From Adineta ricciae (lineage: Eukaryota; Rotifera; Eurotatoria; Adinetida; Adinetidae), in NCBI GenBank assembly GCA_905250025.1, contig CAJNOJ010000248.1, positions 1 through 64,000 of the forward strand: DNA of 64,000 nt. Reading direction: 5' to 3'. A model generated the notes under the pieces. It was not told the origin of the DNA. It saw nothing but the letters and a program-made list of their open reading frames with translations, and made no database searches. The translations under genes and the position numbers were made by a program. Positions 1-10,966 of the stretch are shown piece after piece. Within the stretch, counting starts at the first letter, position 1; every line of letters begins with the position of its first letter.

Positions 1-3000
1 TCAAAAGCTCTTTTCGCCATAGATCTCGTTGTTTTTTTAATTATATCGATGTCTTGTTGAGAAATTGACTGCTGAAGGTCTTCCTCTTTTTTTCGTCGAG
101 TATCGGTGTGTTGATTTGATGAGAATGAACCCCTAGACAAGCTCACATACTCCTCTTCCATCATAAACGCGATATACTGCTTAACATCTTCCTTCACTGA
201 TCTTTTCCCTCGAGCTTGTATACAACGGATTTGATCATGTTGAAGAACTAAATCGACCACAAATTTTGGTTCTTTCAATTTTTTCATATAATATTGACTC
301 ATAACTTTCTGTTGAAGAACAAACAGTTCAAACATGGTCTGACTACAACGATAAACAGGTTGAACTACACGAAACCATCGAAGAATATCTTCAGGAAGAT
401 TTGTTAATGAAATCAATGAGCTTTTGAGACATTTAATGATATTTTCAACTGTGTCTCTTTGGTTCTGAACGAAGTTGATATCCACATTCATATCGCGGCA
501 GTCAATCACGCTCATATCTTCAGGCGAAGCACAATGACGAAAGTGAGCATTGTGGCTTTGATCAGTTTGAGAGGTACACCGTTTGCCATGTTTGCACAGA
601 GGTCGTATATCAGGAACGTTTGTATGTGAGTATGTGTTTAAATGATCCTCTTGTTTCATTCTTTCACATTTATCACCGAACGAACAACTTTTTCGATCTA
701 TGTGAATGAAGTTTTTTATATGTCTCCCAGTTTGGTCTGTGCAGTTACTTCCATACCAACACACATGTGAAAATCGACTGAAATGCTGGTCGTCGTCGTT
801 CTTTTTGTTTTCTTGAAAGCAATCGTTGTAGAATCGACAGTGAAATGGAGTGAATGGACATGGTGGAAGAAATGGATGGTAACATTCGTCAACATGTTGT
901 TTGTCGTGAAACTTGTTGCATCTATTTCCCTGTGGACATCCCGGTTTACAATGACGATATTGATCACAATGAGTTCTGATGCTCTTTAGAAAATCTTTAC
1001 ATTTGTGTGCTTCTGGACAAAGTGGTAAATGACGATATGCTCGTAGATGAACTGCCTCCATATTGGTACAGTAACCTTCTTTCGAACAAAATGGTGGATG
1101 TTCGAATTCTTGGCAGTGCTTTTTGTTATCAATCAGAGTACATTCACCTCCATCTAGACATTTTCTAGGATGAATAAATGAGTACATATGAACTCTATCA
1201 GATGATTTTTCGCATCGATCTTTGCCAAATGCCATGGCACATAATGGTGGGTGAGAAAAACTACGTAAATGATCTGGATTACGATCATTACACATAGCTG
1301 CGAATTTACATGGTGTTGAATCAAATATACAAACATCACTCACAGTCGATCCATCCGAGAGGAGTCGATATGGGCCGATAATTGTATTTGGAACACCTGC
1401 TAGTTTGGTACGCTTAACTGATTTGCCATCCAACTTTTCAAATGGCTTAAAGTTGCCTTCTCGGTTTAATTGGCCACCCGTATTGTGATCGTCGATGATC
1501 GCGAACACAACTTCTTTGAAGAAGCCTGCATACTGTTCAATAACTGATAGGAACAGTTGTGCCACATGTTCAGGTGGATTTTTGAATGCACCACAACCAA
1601 AAGCAGACAGGACAAGTGAATCATGGCCTTGACGATGGGCGATCGAAAAAATAGTTTCAATCTTTTTTCGCATGCCCACAGCTGCTTCTGGTGCTAATCG
1701 ATTGTCATCTAGTTCAGGAACTCGATAAGCAGCGATGGCAATGGCACAAACATCTGTCAATGGTTTCTTCATGTAAGCATAACCTCGGTCTTCTGAATGA
1801 CGAAACACGGTGAGACCTGAAGTATAAATTGCACCGAATTCATCCATTGGATAGATGCGCTTTTCATCACCCACAGGCTCTTTTTCACAGTCAGATGTGC
1901 AGATAAAGCGTTCAGCTCGTTGATCATGATATGAGTCTAATTCGAGATCTAGGCTGCGAAAGTAATCGGATCGACGGAAGATGTTCTCTTCTTGTGCGCC
2001 ATCACCTTTTTTATATCCACCTCCTGGAGTTGTTTGATTAGCCATGTTTAACAGTACGGGACGGTAACCATCTTGAACTAGCTGTTCATATACTACAAGA
2101 CAGTCTTCTTCCTGTACCCGAATGTTTGTTTCTTTGTATTTAATCTTTTCGTATGGTATTTTTGAGCATTGTTCGAGTTTGGATTGATGATTGTAAATAA
2201 TGGTGGTTAATTTATCATCCAGATTTAACTTCACTTTTCGATCACTGACTAGATAATGTTTCTTCTTCACGGCAGCAAAAGTATCGAGCATGACAGTCAT
2301 TCGAAGTAGATGACGTGTTTGATCGGGTTTCGCAGACTTTTCGGAGCGTGAAGCACCGCGATCGCGGTCACCATGATACAGTGTAGATGCTGAATTTTGA
2401 AACTCTTCGAGCCATGCTTTTTCATTCCATCGGCACTTAAAAATGAAATGATCAGGATCGTCTAGGAATTGCATGATGTCCGGTTTGACTTCGGCCATTT
2501 TGGTTTTGTACCATGTTTGAGCATTGATTTCGCAATCATCCATTTCTTGCGATGCAACATTCTCGCTAATACGAAAATGTTGGCCATCAATCTCTAGTTT
2601 CTTTAATCGTAAGCATCTGTCAAATATATATTTATCTTCCACAGTTATAAGAAGTTTCTTGTCAGCATACTTATGATGTATCACTTTTCCATTAAACACT
2701 TGATGATTGATAATGCGATCAACGGCACTTTTCGAAACCGGTTCAATAAGTAAGCGATAGTTAAAACTCCTCCTCAATATTTTTCTACCATCAATATCAA
2801 TACACGATTGTGTTATCCATTTACGAGCTTCGCCAGTAACAATAACACATGCCCTGGATGTGTGCTGATCTATTTGCGCGTAAATATTTGATGATGATAT
2901 GCTTTTCTGTTGAATAGACTTTTTGATTGCTGACACTAGGCTTATTTCAGTGGTTGATATTGAAAGATCTTCCAAGAAACTACAATCGGCGAAAAGATAT

Positions 3001-4592
3001 ATTTGTGCTGATATATCATCGATAAAAGTTTTTTGTTGAGTATCACTTTTGGAGAGTTGATCTGAAAATTCATAAATAAGACGATAAATATTGGGAAATT
3101 GTGCATCTAGCACAGCACACGATAGTGGTTCCTCTACATTGAGATAAATGGCGCATTTTCGACTTATGTCTTCTGGTGTTGGCAATCGACTACTTGTACG
3201 TTGATTGCTCTTGTCCAACACAACGAACGAAACAACTTCTAGAGTATCGCTGAATGGAATCGTTATTTCATTATCTTCTATCGTTAATTTGATTTGTTGA
3301 ACATGTTCAACAAGTTGCTGTTTTATCTCATTGCCTACGACATGAATTATACCAAAACCAAACTCGGGAAAACTTTGAACATCATGAGCGCCTTGAGAAC
3401 TTGTATTCTTTGCGATGAGTTGACAAACAGTTTTCTCGAATTTCTTTCGGTCTCTGATGTTAAATGGTATATCTGGAATATACACTATGCACTCGTTTTC
3501 ATCGTCTAAAGAAATATTTCTTTTAACTTCGTTTTCAAGAATTCAGATACAAGATTGTCATGTACATTCTTTTATAAATTACTCAATATACGATTAGTGA
3601 TTACCTTGCAACTTTTTTTTCGAAGATTCTGCACCTTGATAATCGCCATCTGCGGCAGATGTAGTTCGTGATGTTGATGATGAATCCGAACCATTTTTGT
3701 TAGCACTTTGGCCAGCTTTCTTCTATAAGGAAAAGGCTTGTATCCTTTTTAATCAGCTACATAGTCATTAATAATTGATGGTGTCGAAGAATGAGATCCA
3801 GAGTTTTTCTTTCAAATCTCTAACTTCAACTTATCGGTTTCTCGACATGAAATCTCTCAGAAGAATTTATACGAAGTCACTATTTCGGACAATAACAACA
3901 GCTCTAGTCTTAAATCTTGATGACTCATTTGGAATATATAGATTTCTGTTTTATTCATACAATCTAAGTGGTACTCGATGCATGTTGACGAATTGGAAAG
4001 TTATTCAGCGTCATCTTCTGTGTAACTAGATCGAGTCTTTTCAAACGAATAATTCTCAATACTTCGGATCGGTGATGTAGATACCGGTCGTGTAGCATCT
4101 GTGTTGGCAGAAATCGTGCAGTATTAAAAACATGTCATTCATCGTCTCTCAGCTTCTCATAAAACTTCTGTTTACTATCCGTGCAAAATTTGGAAACTGG
4201 TAATAGTACTGAAATACTCGGATAAGGGCATGTCTGCCCAGAAGAAAATTCTTTGATAAAGATTTCACTGCAAAGAAGAAACAAAAGATATCTTAGTAAC
4301 CACAATAAGTGTTTCTCTTTCTGTTCCGAAAAAGTTCATAATTGCTTTGGATCAAGTTACTTACGTCGTTATTTCTTTGCTTTTCATCATCGGGTCGAGT
4401 TCTACTTGCACTTGAATTTTTTGGGACCTCTGATACAGACGCGCCGACCGCATCCGATTTTCCTCCACCAGTTTTGCGACTACTTTCTTCTTTTTCCTTT
4501 GATTTCTGTCGAGAACATTGAGGTGTGTTATCAGGCAAATCATCTGCATATGATGAATCCGAGCATTTTGAGCGTTCATTCATCTTACTCAC
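1..4592 (-). CDS. PARG / PBZ zinc-finger array protein with RRM-like domain (3' end off window)
   Basis: Exons by splice sites and phase: 4365-4592, 3605-3722 and 3505 down to the left edge. The ATG at 4592 follows a possible splice acceptor, so an upstream exon may exist; no RING exon was seen. A Ser/Lys-rich low-complexity N-terminus is followed by an RRM-like segment (VYIPDIP, FGFGIIHV) and a long linker. Next comes a microbial-type PARG (TIGR02452/DUF2263-like) domain with NMANQTTPGGGYKKGDGAQEE (the GGG-x7-QEE loop) and VLSAFGCGAFKNPP. About ten tandem Cys/His fingers follow (538-1310), then a helical C-terminal region. The PARG family removes ADP-ribose polymers and PBZ fingers bind them, so a reader/eraser of ADP-ribosylation is inferred. 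The catalytic loop looks intact. It is divergently oriented to the related plus-strand copies at 6095. Confidence 0.8.
538..1310 (-). repeat. Tandem array of about ten PBZ-like Cys2His2 fingers
   Basis: Inside the preceding gene, successive segments follow C-x5-C-x6..8-H-x5-H, often with an aromatic or Gly residue after the first Cys. Examples are CKFAAMC...HLRSFSHP, CWYGSNC...HIKNFIH, CSFGDKC...HLNTYSH and CKHGKRC...HNAHFRH. This matches the PAR-binding zinc finger of APLF and CHFR (C-x-[FY]-G-x2-C ... H-x5-HP). Some units deviate in spacing, so not all need bind zinc or PAR. CCCH RNA-binding fingers are the main alternative; the terminal H-x5-H spacing argues for PBZ. Confidence 0.7.
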
Positions 4593-6094
4593 TAAACAAT
4601 AAAGAATATTTATTGTAAGTTATTCCATAAACCGTTCCCAACTACAATATTGACACAGAGGAGAAGTATAACGCATTTAAAGTGAAACCATGTCTTGAAT
4701 AGTAGAAAATGTGATGTGGGTGAGGATGAGGGTGTGAGTGTGATTCCGTTACGGAATTCAGTTCCAAGGTATATGATACTGTGGACAGAGACGATGATGG
4801 GATCGAACGAATTGATTTCACTATGGGCAGCATTAGGGAGTAGGATGTAATCTCTATTTTTCAAATACAAAAACGTCTACTATATGATAAAGACGATGAT
4901 GTTTCAAATAATGCTCAGTTGAGTCTAAAACTTCACATAATATCTGGCTAATACATTCACTCCCTAGAGGAAGAGAACGATAATCGCAATTGTTCTTTTT
5001 AAAATGCTCTTGTGAGCCAGGTTAGTTTCAAACGATAAGAGATGATGGCATAAAATTGAATCAATCTGAGTGCGATACTGTATCTTACAATTTGCCCTCG
5101 ATCGTACACTCCACTTACTGCAACAAAACTATATTTCGATCATTATTTTATTGAGTATCGTAAGCAAAACTAACTGAGAACATGTAACGACTTCGTTGTT
5201 TCACTGATAACTGAAGTCTATAAAACAGTAGTAATCTGAATCTTAAAGCATTTTTATCAACTCAAGAAACTCTCTTAATGGTCTTAACATAGATGCTGAT
5301 TTACGAGGAAATACATAGAGAAAGCTTCGCAAAGAAAAATCCGATGCAGTATGATCTTGTCATTTAAAAACTTACTTTTGTTCGGTGAATTTGAAGAATA
5401 ATATGTGGGTTACGAAGGGACGAGTAGTGGCTGCTCTGTTAAGTAGGAAGAATAGAAAAGAAATTTTTTCTGTTATTTTTTTCTCTCCCTCAAAACGTAA
5501 AATGTACTGTTTCAAGCGAGCAAATATCGGAGAAAGACTGAAAAATTTTCTTCCTACCCACAACATCCATCGTATCGTCATGCGTTCTTTTTCTCTCAAA
5601 ATAAAATGAAGAACAATCTCTAGAGATCAAGTCGGAAGTTTTCTTTGTATAAAATACGCAAACTAGATTAATACAAGTAAAAATTCAGTCTATTTTGCAC
5701 TTGAAAAAAAGAGTGTTGGTAGAGTTCGTTAACTTGGGTAAGATATTACGAATTCAAGTAGTCATTTCCTATCCATATAGTTTCCATTGATATTGTCTAT
5801 GTAACGGTGCCCATACATTCCGTTTGTAGACAGTATGTCCTGCCTCCTTTTCATTTCGTCTTCCCACAGTTTCTTCCTATTCAGTTTTGTTCTTTTTCAT
5901 TACAATATGAACAGATTTTAACATAGCAAAGTCGGAATGAAAATCTCAGCTTAATTACCATTCAGCTTGAGCTGACTGTGCGAGCAGACGTATGAATATA
6001 TATTCGTCGAGTATACATACCTTCACCCCCACCCCCACCCACGACTACCCTCATGATGAAGTTTTGACCTGATCATTTCGTTTCAGATATAACT
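4593..6094. other. Intergenic region between divergent family genes
   Basis: About 1.5 kb of AT-rich DNA separates the head-to-head PARG/PBZ genes. No ORF with recognisable protein character was found. It contains two G-rich/C-rich short tracts (4714-4742 and 6022-6050) on opposite strands. It presumably includes both promoters. Confidence 0.5.
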
Positions 6095-7419
6095 ATGTCT
6101 TCATGTGCACCGAAACAATGTTCAATATGTAGAAGTCCATTAAACACTGGAGAACTCGATGAAATCACAACTTCATGTGGACATACATTTCATCGTAAAT
6201 GTGCACAAAAGCGTTTAGATCGATATAATAAAACCGATTGTCAAGTCTGTCGTCGAGAACGTGCTCTTGGCGATGCTTTATCCAAGCAGAAAACCATGCC
6301 ACCCAAACCTGTAAGTTCTTCACCTGCAATCGAGTACTTTCGTTTCGGTAGTGTCTCTATCTGAATATAGCATTATTATTGAGCTCAGCTCCAGAAAGAT
6401 AAATTAAACTGCTACTATGCAAAATCGAAATCTTGCTGCCCAAGATCGACAGTCTCATTCCCCAGGCAGCATTTTTACTTGAAATCATACGGCGTTTTGC
6501 TCTGCACGTTCATTCATTCATTGATTTATATTTTCAGGGCCGAGGAAGGAAAAGCCCTGTTTCTTCCGCTCATGCTCATTCGCATCATGCAGATGATCGC
6601 GAGTCTTCTCATTCACCCACCACAAGTGGCAAAAACAGTAAGTTTCTCTCATCCTTTCCAATTATCTTTGTTATTCCATGGTCATATCTCAGAGGAGCAT
6701 GATGAACCAACAGAGGATAATCATGATCGTCGATCGCACTCTCCTCCAAGGATACAAGGCAATGAAACCGTTTATGTTGTTAATTTACCACCGGACATCA
6801 AAGATGATTTCGATCTGACCAATGCAGTTCGGGCTCGTGTGGAGAATAGTCTTCAAATTTCGATCCGTGACATCAAATGTTATTGGAAACTCGGTGTTGG
6901 CGTTATTCGAGTTGCTGATAGACAAACAAAGAATCGTCTTGTTCAATCGATTCAAGAAATAACATTGAATGTGGCAGGAAAATCAAATACGATTGAATTT
7001 GTTGATACATTAGAATTGACTTCATTTGTTGTATTGGAAATGAACAAAGATTTGTCATATCCAAGTACAAAAGAGATTAATGTTCGTTGGAAAGATCTCT
7101 ATGGAGGAGAAAGACCTCGATCATGTGAACAATTTGATCGTTATTTTCCAAATATTTATCGTTTAGTAACAACATCACTGGATGAAATACTACAAATCAT
7201 GCATAATTCAGATTTCTCTGTGAAAAAACAAAATGGTCGAGTTTATTTCTGTGCTAATTGTAGTTTTCTTACAGATTTACCTACATCAACATTTGAAGAT
7301 GAAATTCGGTCAAGTATTTGCACAGCTATTGAACAAAAGCACATTTCACGTTCATCACTCTACGTTCAATTGAACAAACGAGATGATATTGCTTGTATCA
7401 TTGTGTCAGATATGGCACG
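6095..7419 (+). pseudogene. RING / RRM-like family copy A, cut at an N
   Basis: Exons 6095-6310, 6538-6637 and 6693-7419 join in phase. The first exon encodes a RING-H2 finger (CSIC ... CGHTFHRKC ... CQVC), typical of ubiquitin E3 ligases. The second is a short Ser/His-rich linker. The third has an RRM-like fold (VYVVNLP, LGVGVIRV) and the start of the family's conserved middle. Reading stops at the single N at 7420, where sequence matching copy B is replaced by unrelated DNA, so the PARG and PBZ parts are missing. This may be true truncation or an assembly join. Unlike copy B it lacks the RanBP2-type finger in exon 2. The first ATG sits directly before MSSCAPKQCS. Confidence 0.7.
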
Positions 7420-7718
7420 NCAAAATGTCATAAAATCATCAGTATTGCATCCAATGTAAAATGTTTTCGAACCAGCTGCATATGCACCTTTGCTTACGCG
7501 TGTTTCATGTTCAGATGGAGAACCACTGTTATTGACGATGTGCCGCTCTATCTTGGAAATAAGATAAGATTGATGATATAAATTTGTACGAAGCTACAGG
7601 TGACCAAGCAAAATAGTTTCATTGTCTACTCTTCAGAGATGAAAGCTTTGTCATGGACTTCTCAGTTGTGATAGGCAACTATGAAACTCGAACAGATTCT
7701 TTCTTTTCAGATTGAAAT
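7420..7718. other. Spacer after the N between tandem copies
   Basis: About 300 bases between copy A and copy B start with a single N. I see no match to the family and no supported gene; it includes the upstream region of copy B. Confidence 0.5.
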
Positions 7719-10641
7719 ATGTCTTCGTATGCACCAGATCAATGTTCAATATGTAGAACTTCATTAAATTCGAAAGAATTCGATGAAATAACAACTTCAT
7801 GTGGACATACATTTCATCGTGAATGTGCACAAAAACGTTTAGAGCGATATAACAAAACAGATTGTCAAGTTTGTCGTCGAGAACGTGCTCTTGGAGATGC
7901 TTTATCCAGGCAAAAAATCACACCACCGGAAACTGTAAGTTACTCGCATCTCGTTGAGGGTGCGGTTGTTTTTCTAGACAAAATGTTTGTCGCACATCAT
8001 TTCTACTTTAATTCATTCGTTTCCTTCACCCAAATGTGCATTTTAACATACTTTTAGAGGAGAAGAGAACAAAGTCCTGTTCCCTCCGCTCGCTCGGATG
8101 ACCGTGACAACGACAACTGGTCCTGTAGAAAATGTCACAAGTTCAACGAGATCTCCTCAAAACGCTGTTATTCATGTGGTACGTATAAAGGTGATCGCGA
8201 GTCTTCTCATTCGCAGTCTACAGGTAGAAAAAACGGTAAGTTTCTTTCGAGGCGACGAGCTTCTTTTTTATTCCAGAATTATGTTTTAGAGGATCATAAC
8301 AACCTGACAAGGGACAATCGTGATTTTCGTACATGTCTTCGGCCATCCTCCCCCCCAAGAACACAAAGCAAAGAAATTGTTTATGTTGTTAATTTACCAT
8401 CAGACATCAAAGATGATTTCGATTTAACCAATTTGGTCCGAACTCGCATGGAAAATAGTCTCCAAATTCCTATTCGTGATATTAAATGTTATTGTAAACT
8501 TGGTATAGGTACTATTCAAGTGGCTGATAGACAAACAAAGAATCGTCTTGTCCAATCGATTCAAGAAATAACATTGAATGTGGGAGGAAAATCAAATACG
8601 ATTAAATTTGTTGATACATTAGAATTGACTTCATTTGTTGTACTGGAAATGAATAAAGATTTGTCATATCCAAGTACAAAAGAGATTAATGTTCGTTGGA
8701 AGGATCTCTATGGAGGAGAAAGACCTCGGTCATGTGAACAATTTGATCGTTATTTTCCAAATATTTATCGTTTAGTAACAACATCACTGGATGAAATATT
8801 ACAAATTATGCATAATTCAGATTTCTCTGTGAAAAAACAAAATGGTCGAGTTTATTTCTGTGCTAATTGTAGTTTTCTTACAGATTTACCTACATCAACA
8901 TTTGAAGATGAAATTCGGTCAAGTATTTGTACAGCTATTGAACAAAAGCACATTTCACGTTCATCACTCTACGTTCAATTGAACAAACGAGATGATATTG
9001 CTTGTATCATTGTGTCAGATATGGCACGACGATGGATAACACATAGTTCTGTTTATATTGATGGTAAAAAGATATCGAAGAGAAACAATCTTACAGAAGA
9101 TTTACACAAGTCATCTGATAAACATAGTAAAAAAGTGGATAATAATGAATTCGATGCGAGACGTTGGTATGAAAAAGAAATGAGTCGTTACAAACCAGAT
9201 GTGAAACAATTTCTCTCTGATCTTCGTCATCCGATCTTTCATCATAAATGGGATCCATATCTATGGTTAGAAGAATTTCAACGTGTGAAATCTCACAATG
9301 ATAAAGATGAACGTACTCGTCAATTATTACGTATGACAGTGATGTTGGATACAATTGGTACTCTTTGTCGAAGGAATTATGTGATACATAATCACGAAGT
9401 AATGTTGAAAAGAGATGATGAAATGAAATCGATCATTTATGATCATCAATCGAAATTGAGTTTCGGAGGAAAGATTCCAATAATCGATACAAAATATAAA
9501 TCAACAGTTGTTGAAGTAGTGAAAAGTGATGGTGTTGAAGTATATGAACGATTAGTTAAAAGTGGTCGACATCCATTACTTTTACAAATGACACATTGGA
9601 AACATCCAGGTAGTGAATATGAAAGAAATGATGGTCGAGAAGAAGAAAATCTTTTTCGACAATCTGATTATTTCTTCATTCTCAATGATGATCTCGATCA
9701 TCAACAATCCCATCGAATAACTCGTTATCAATGTTCATCAAAATGTGAACTTGAAAAACTGTCGGACAAAGATGAAATTCGACGAATTAGTGATTTTGGT
9801 GCGATTTACACATCAGGTGTGAATATATTTCGTCGTGGAGAAGAAACTGGTTATGCATATTTGGAGAAACCTCTGGAAAATGTTTGTGTATTGACAATGA
9901 TTGGATATGAAAATCCATCATTGGAAAAGAAAATGTTATCACCCAAATATGCAATAGCAACACGAAAGAAAATGGAAAATCTCTTTTCTCTTGCTTATCA
10001 TCATAAACACGATTCAATTGTTTTATCAACATTTGCTTGTGAAGTCAATAATAATCCTGTTGATCATATTGTTCAACTCTTTAGTTCAGTCATTGAACAA
10101 TATGCTGGTTTCTTCAAATCAATNNNNNNNNNNNNNNNNNNNNNNNNNNNAATCATGATGTTAGCTCATAATATAGGGACATCAGCGAAAGAGAACGAAA
10201 GAGAGAAGAATCGAGAAAAAGTGACCTTCGTGGGACTCGAACCCACACCTTCTGCTATCCGGGCAGATGTCCTAATCCAGTTAGACTAGAAGGACCATCT
10301 TAATCTCTAGTCTAGCGTTGTGTGATTCATCACAAACGCTAACAGTTGATATGATCTTGATATAAGAAGTTGATTTTTTGATAGAATCCAGTGATAGTTG
10401 TGATAACGAAAATCCAATTCCTTGCAGATGGGGCACAAAGTGTCGAGATATTGGAGACGAACGACATTGTTCAAAATATTCTCATCCTGCTGTACATAAA
10501 CATGCTGATCACCAAATTCCTTGCAAGTGGGGCAGTAACTGTCGAGACATGAACGATGTACAACATTGTAATAAATACTCCCATCCTGATCCAGCGTCAT
10601 CCGACGAAGATAGTGTAGCATCAATGACTGACACTGATTGA
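7719..10641 (+). CDS. RING / RanBP2-ZnF / RRM-like / PARG-like / PBZ protein, copy B (internal gap)
   Basis: Exons 7719-7934, 8058-8235 and 8290-10123 join in phase. A 27-N gap and a tRNA-like gene follow, then a likely last exon at 10385-10641. Domains in order are: RING-H2 (CSIC ... CGHTFHREC ... CQVC); a RanBP2-type finger at 8118-8177 (WSCRKCHKFN, then CYSC); an RRM-like segment; a long linker; a PARG-like domain; and, after the gap, two PBZ-like fingers (CRWGTKC...HCSKYSHP and CKWGSNC...HCNKYSHP). The PARG signature is degraded: PGSEYERNDGREEE replaces PGGG...QEE and VLSTFACEVNNNP replaces the usual GAFGCG loop. Catalysis is probably lost, while ADP-ribose or PAR binding may remain. The RING suggests a PAR-directed ubiquitin ligase (inference, by analogy with CHFR and RNF146). 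Confidence 0.7.
10124..10150. other. Assembly gap (27 N)
   Basis: The run of N falls inside the PARG-like domain of copy B. The 204 bases before it recur at 63334-63537, where the reading frame continues into PBZ fingers. The missing middle of copy B may therefore be the sequence at the right end of the window. Confidence 0.95.
10222..10295 (-). tRNA. tRNA-like gene, isotype uncertain, possibly a pseudogene
   Basis: The minus strand folds as a cloverleaf. The acceptor pairs GTCCTTC with GAAGGTC (one U:U mismatch). The D arm is GTCT/GGAC, the anticodon stem TCTGC/GCAGA, the variable loop has 4 bases and the T arm is GTGGG/CCCAC. Box B (GGTTCGAGTCC) is perfect and box A (TAGTCTAACTGG) is good. 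The anticodon loop CCGGATA puts GGA at positions 34-36 (serine codon UCC), but there is no long serine variable arm and position 33 is C rather than U. Isotype and activity are doubtful. It lies between the gap and the last PBZ exon of copy B. Confidence 0.6.
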
Positions 10642-10966
10642 AAAAGACTTGATTTATATGATTATTTTTTTCAGAAGCTTGATTCTAATGATCCTGATGA
10701 TTTTTATTTTGATAATTATTTATTACGAAGTATGAAAGAATAAAATTGATTATCGACATGTGTTTGGCATCGGAAAGACATGATTATACTGATGAGAATC
10801 GTTAGTTGATACATCACACCCTCCTGACCTAGTTAAATTTTTGCCCAAATAAACGACTACGTCAAAAGCAATTGATCACTACGCTGGGATCTTTTGTACA
10901 CATGCTGAATGGAATGTGTCTGTCGGCGATGGTATGCCGATTTGAAAACACAGAAAAGATGAAGTG
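10642..10966. other. Convergent 3' spacer
   Basis: About 325 bases lie between the end of the copy B tail exon and the stop of the minus-strand glycosyltransferase-like gene. An AATAAA-type signal is present near 10741. Nothing else was recognised. Confidence 0.45.

Noticed and set aside
716-1660. Small ORFs over the PBZ array
   Set aside because: They lie in other frames; the true minus-strand frame is open to the window edge.
4610-4870. 86-codon minus-strand ORF as a possible RING or first exon of the left gene
   Set aside because: No Cys/His pattern and no fitting splice sites.
10222-10295. Calling the tRNA-like gene a functional serine tRNA from its GGA anticodon
   Set aside because: Serine tRNAs have a long variable arm, which is absent here, and U33 is replaced.
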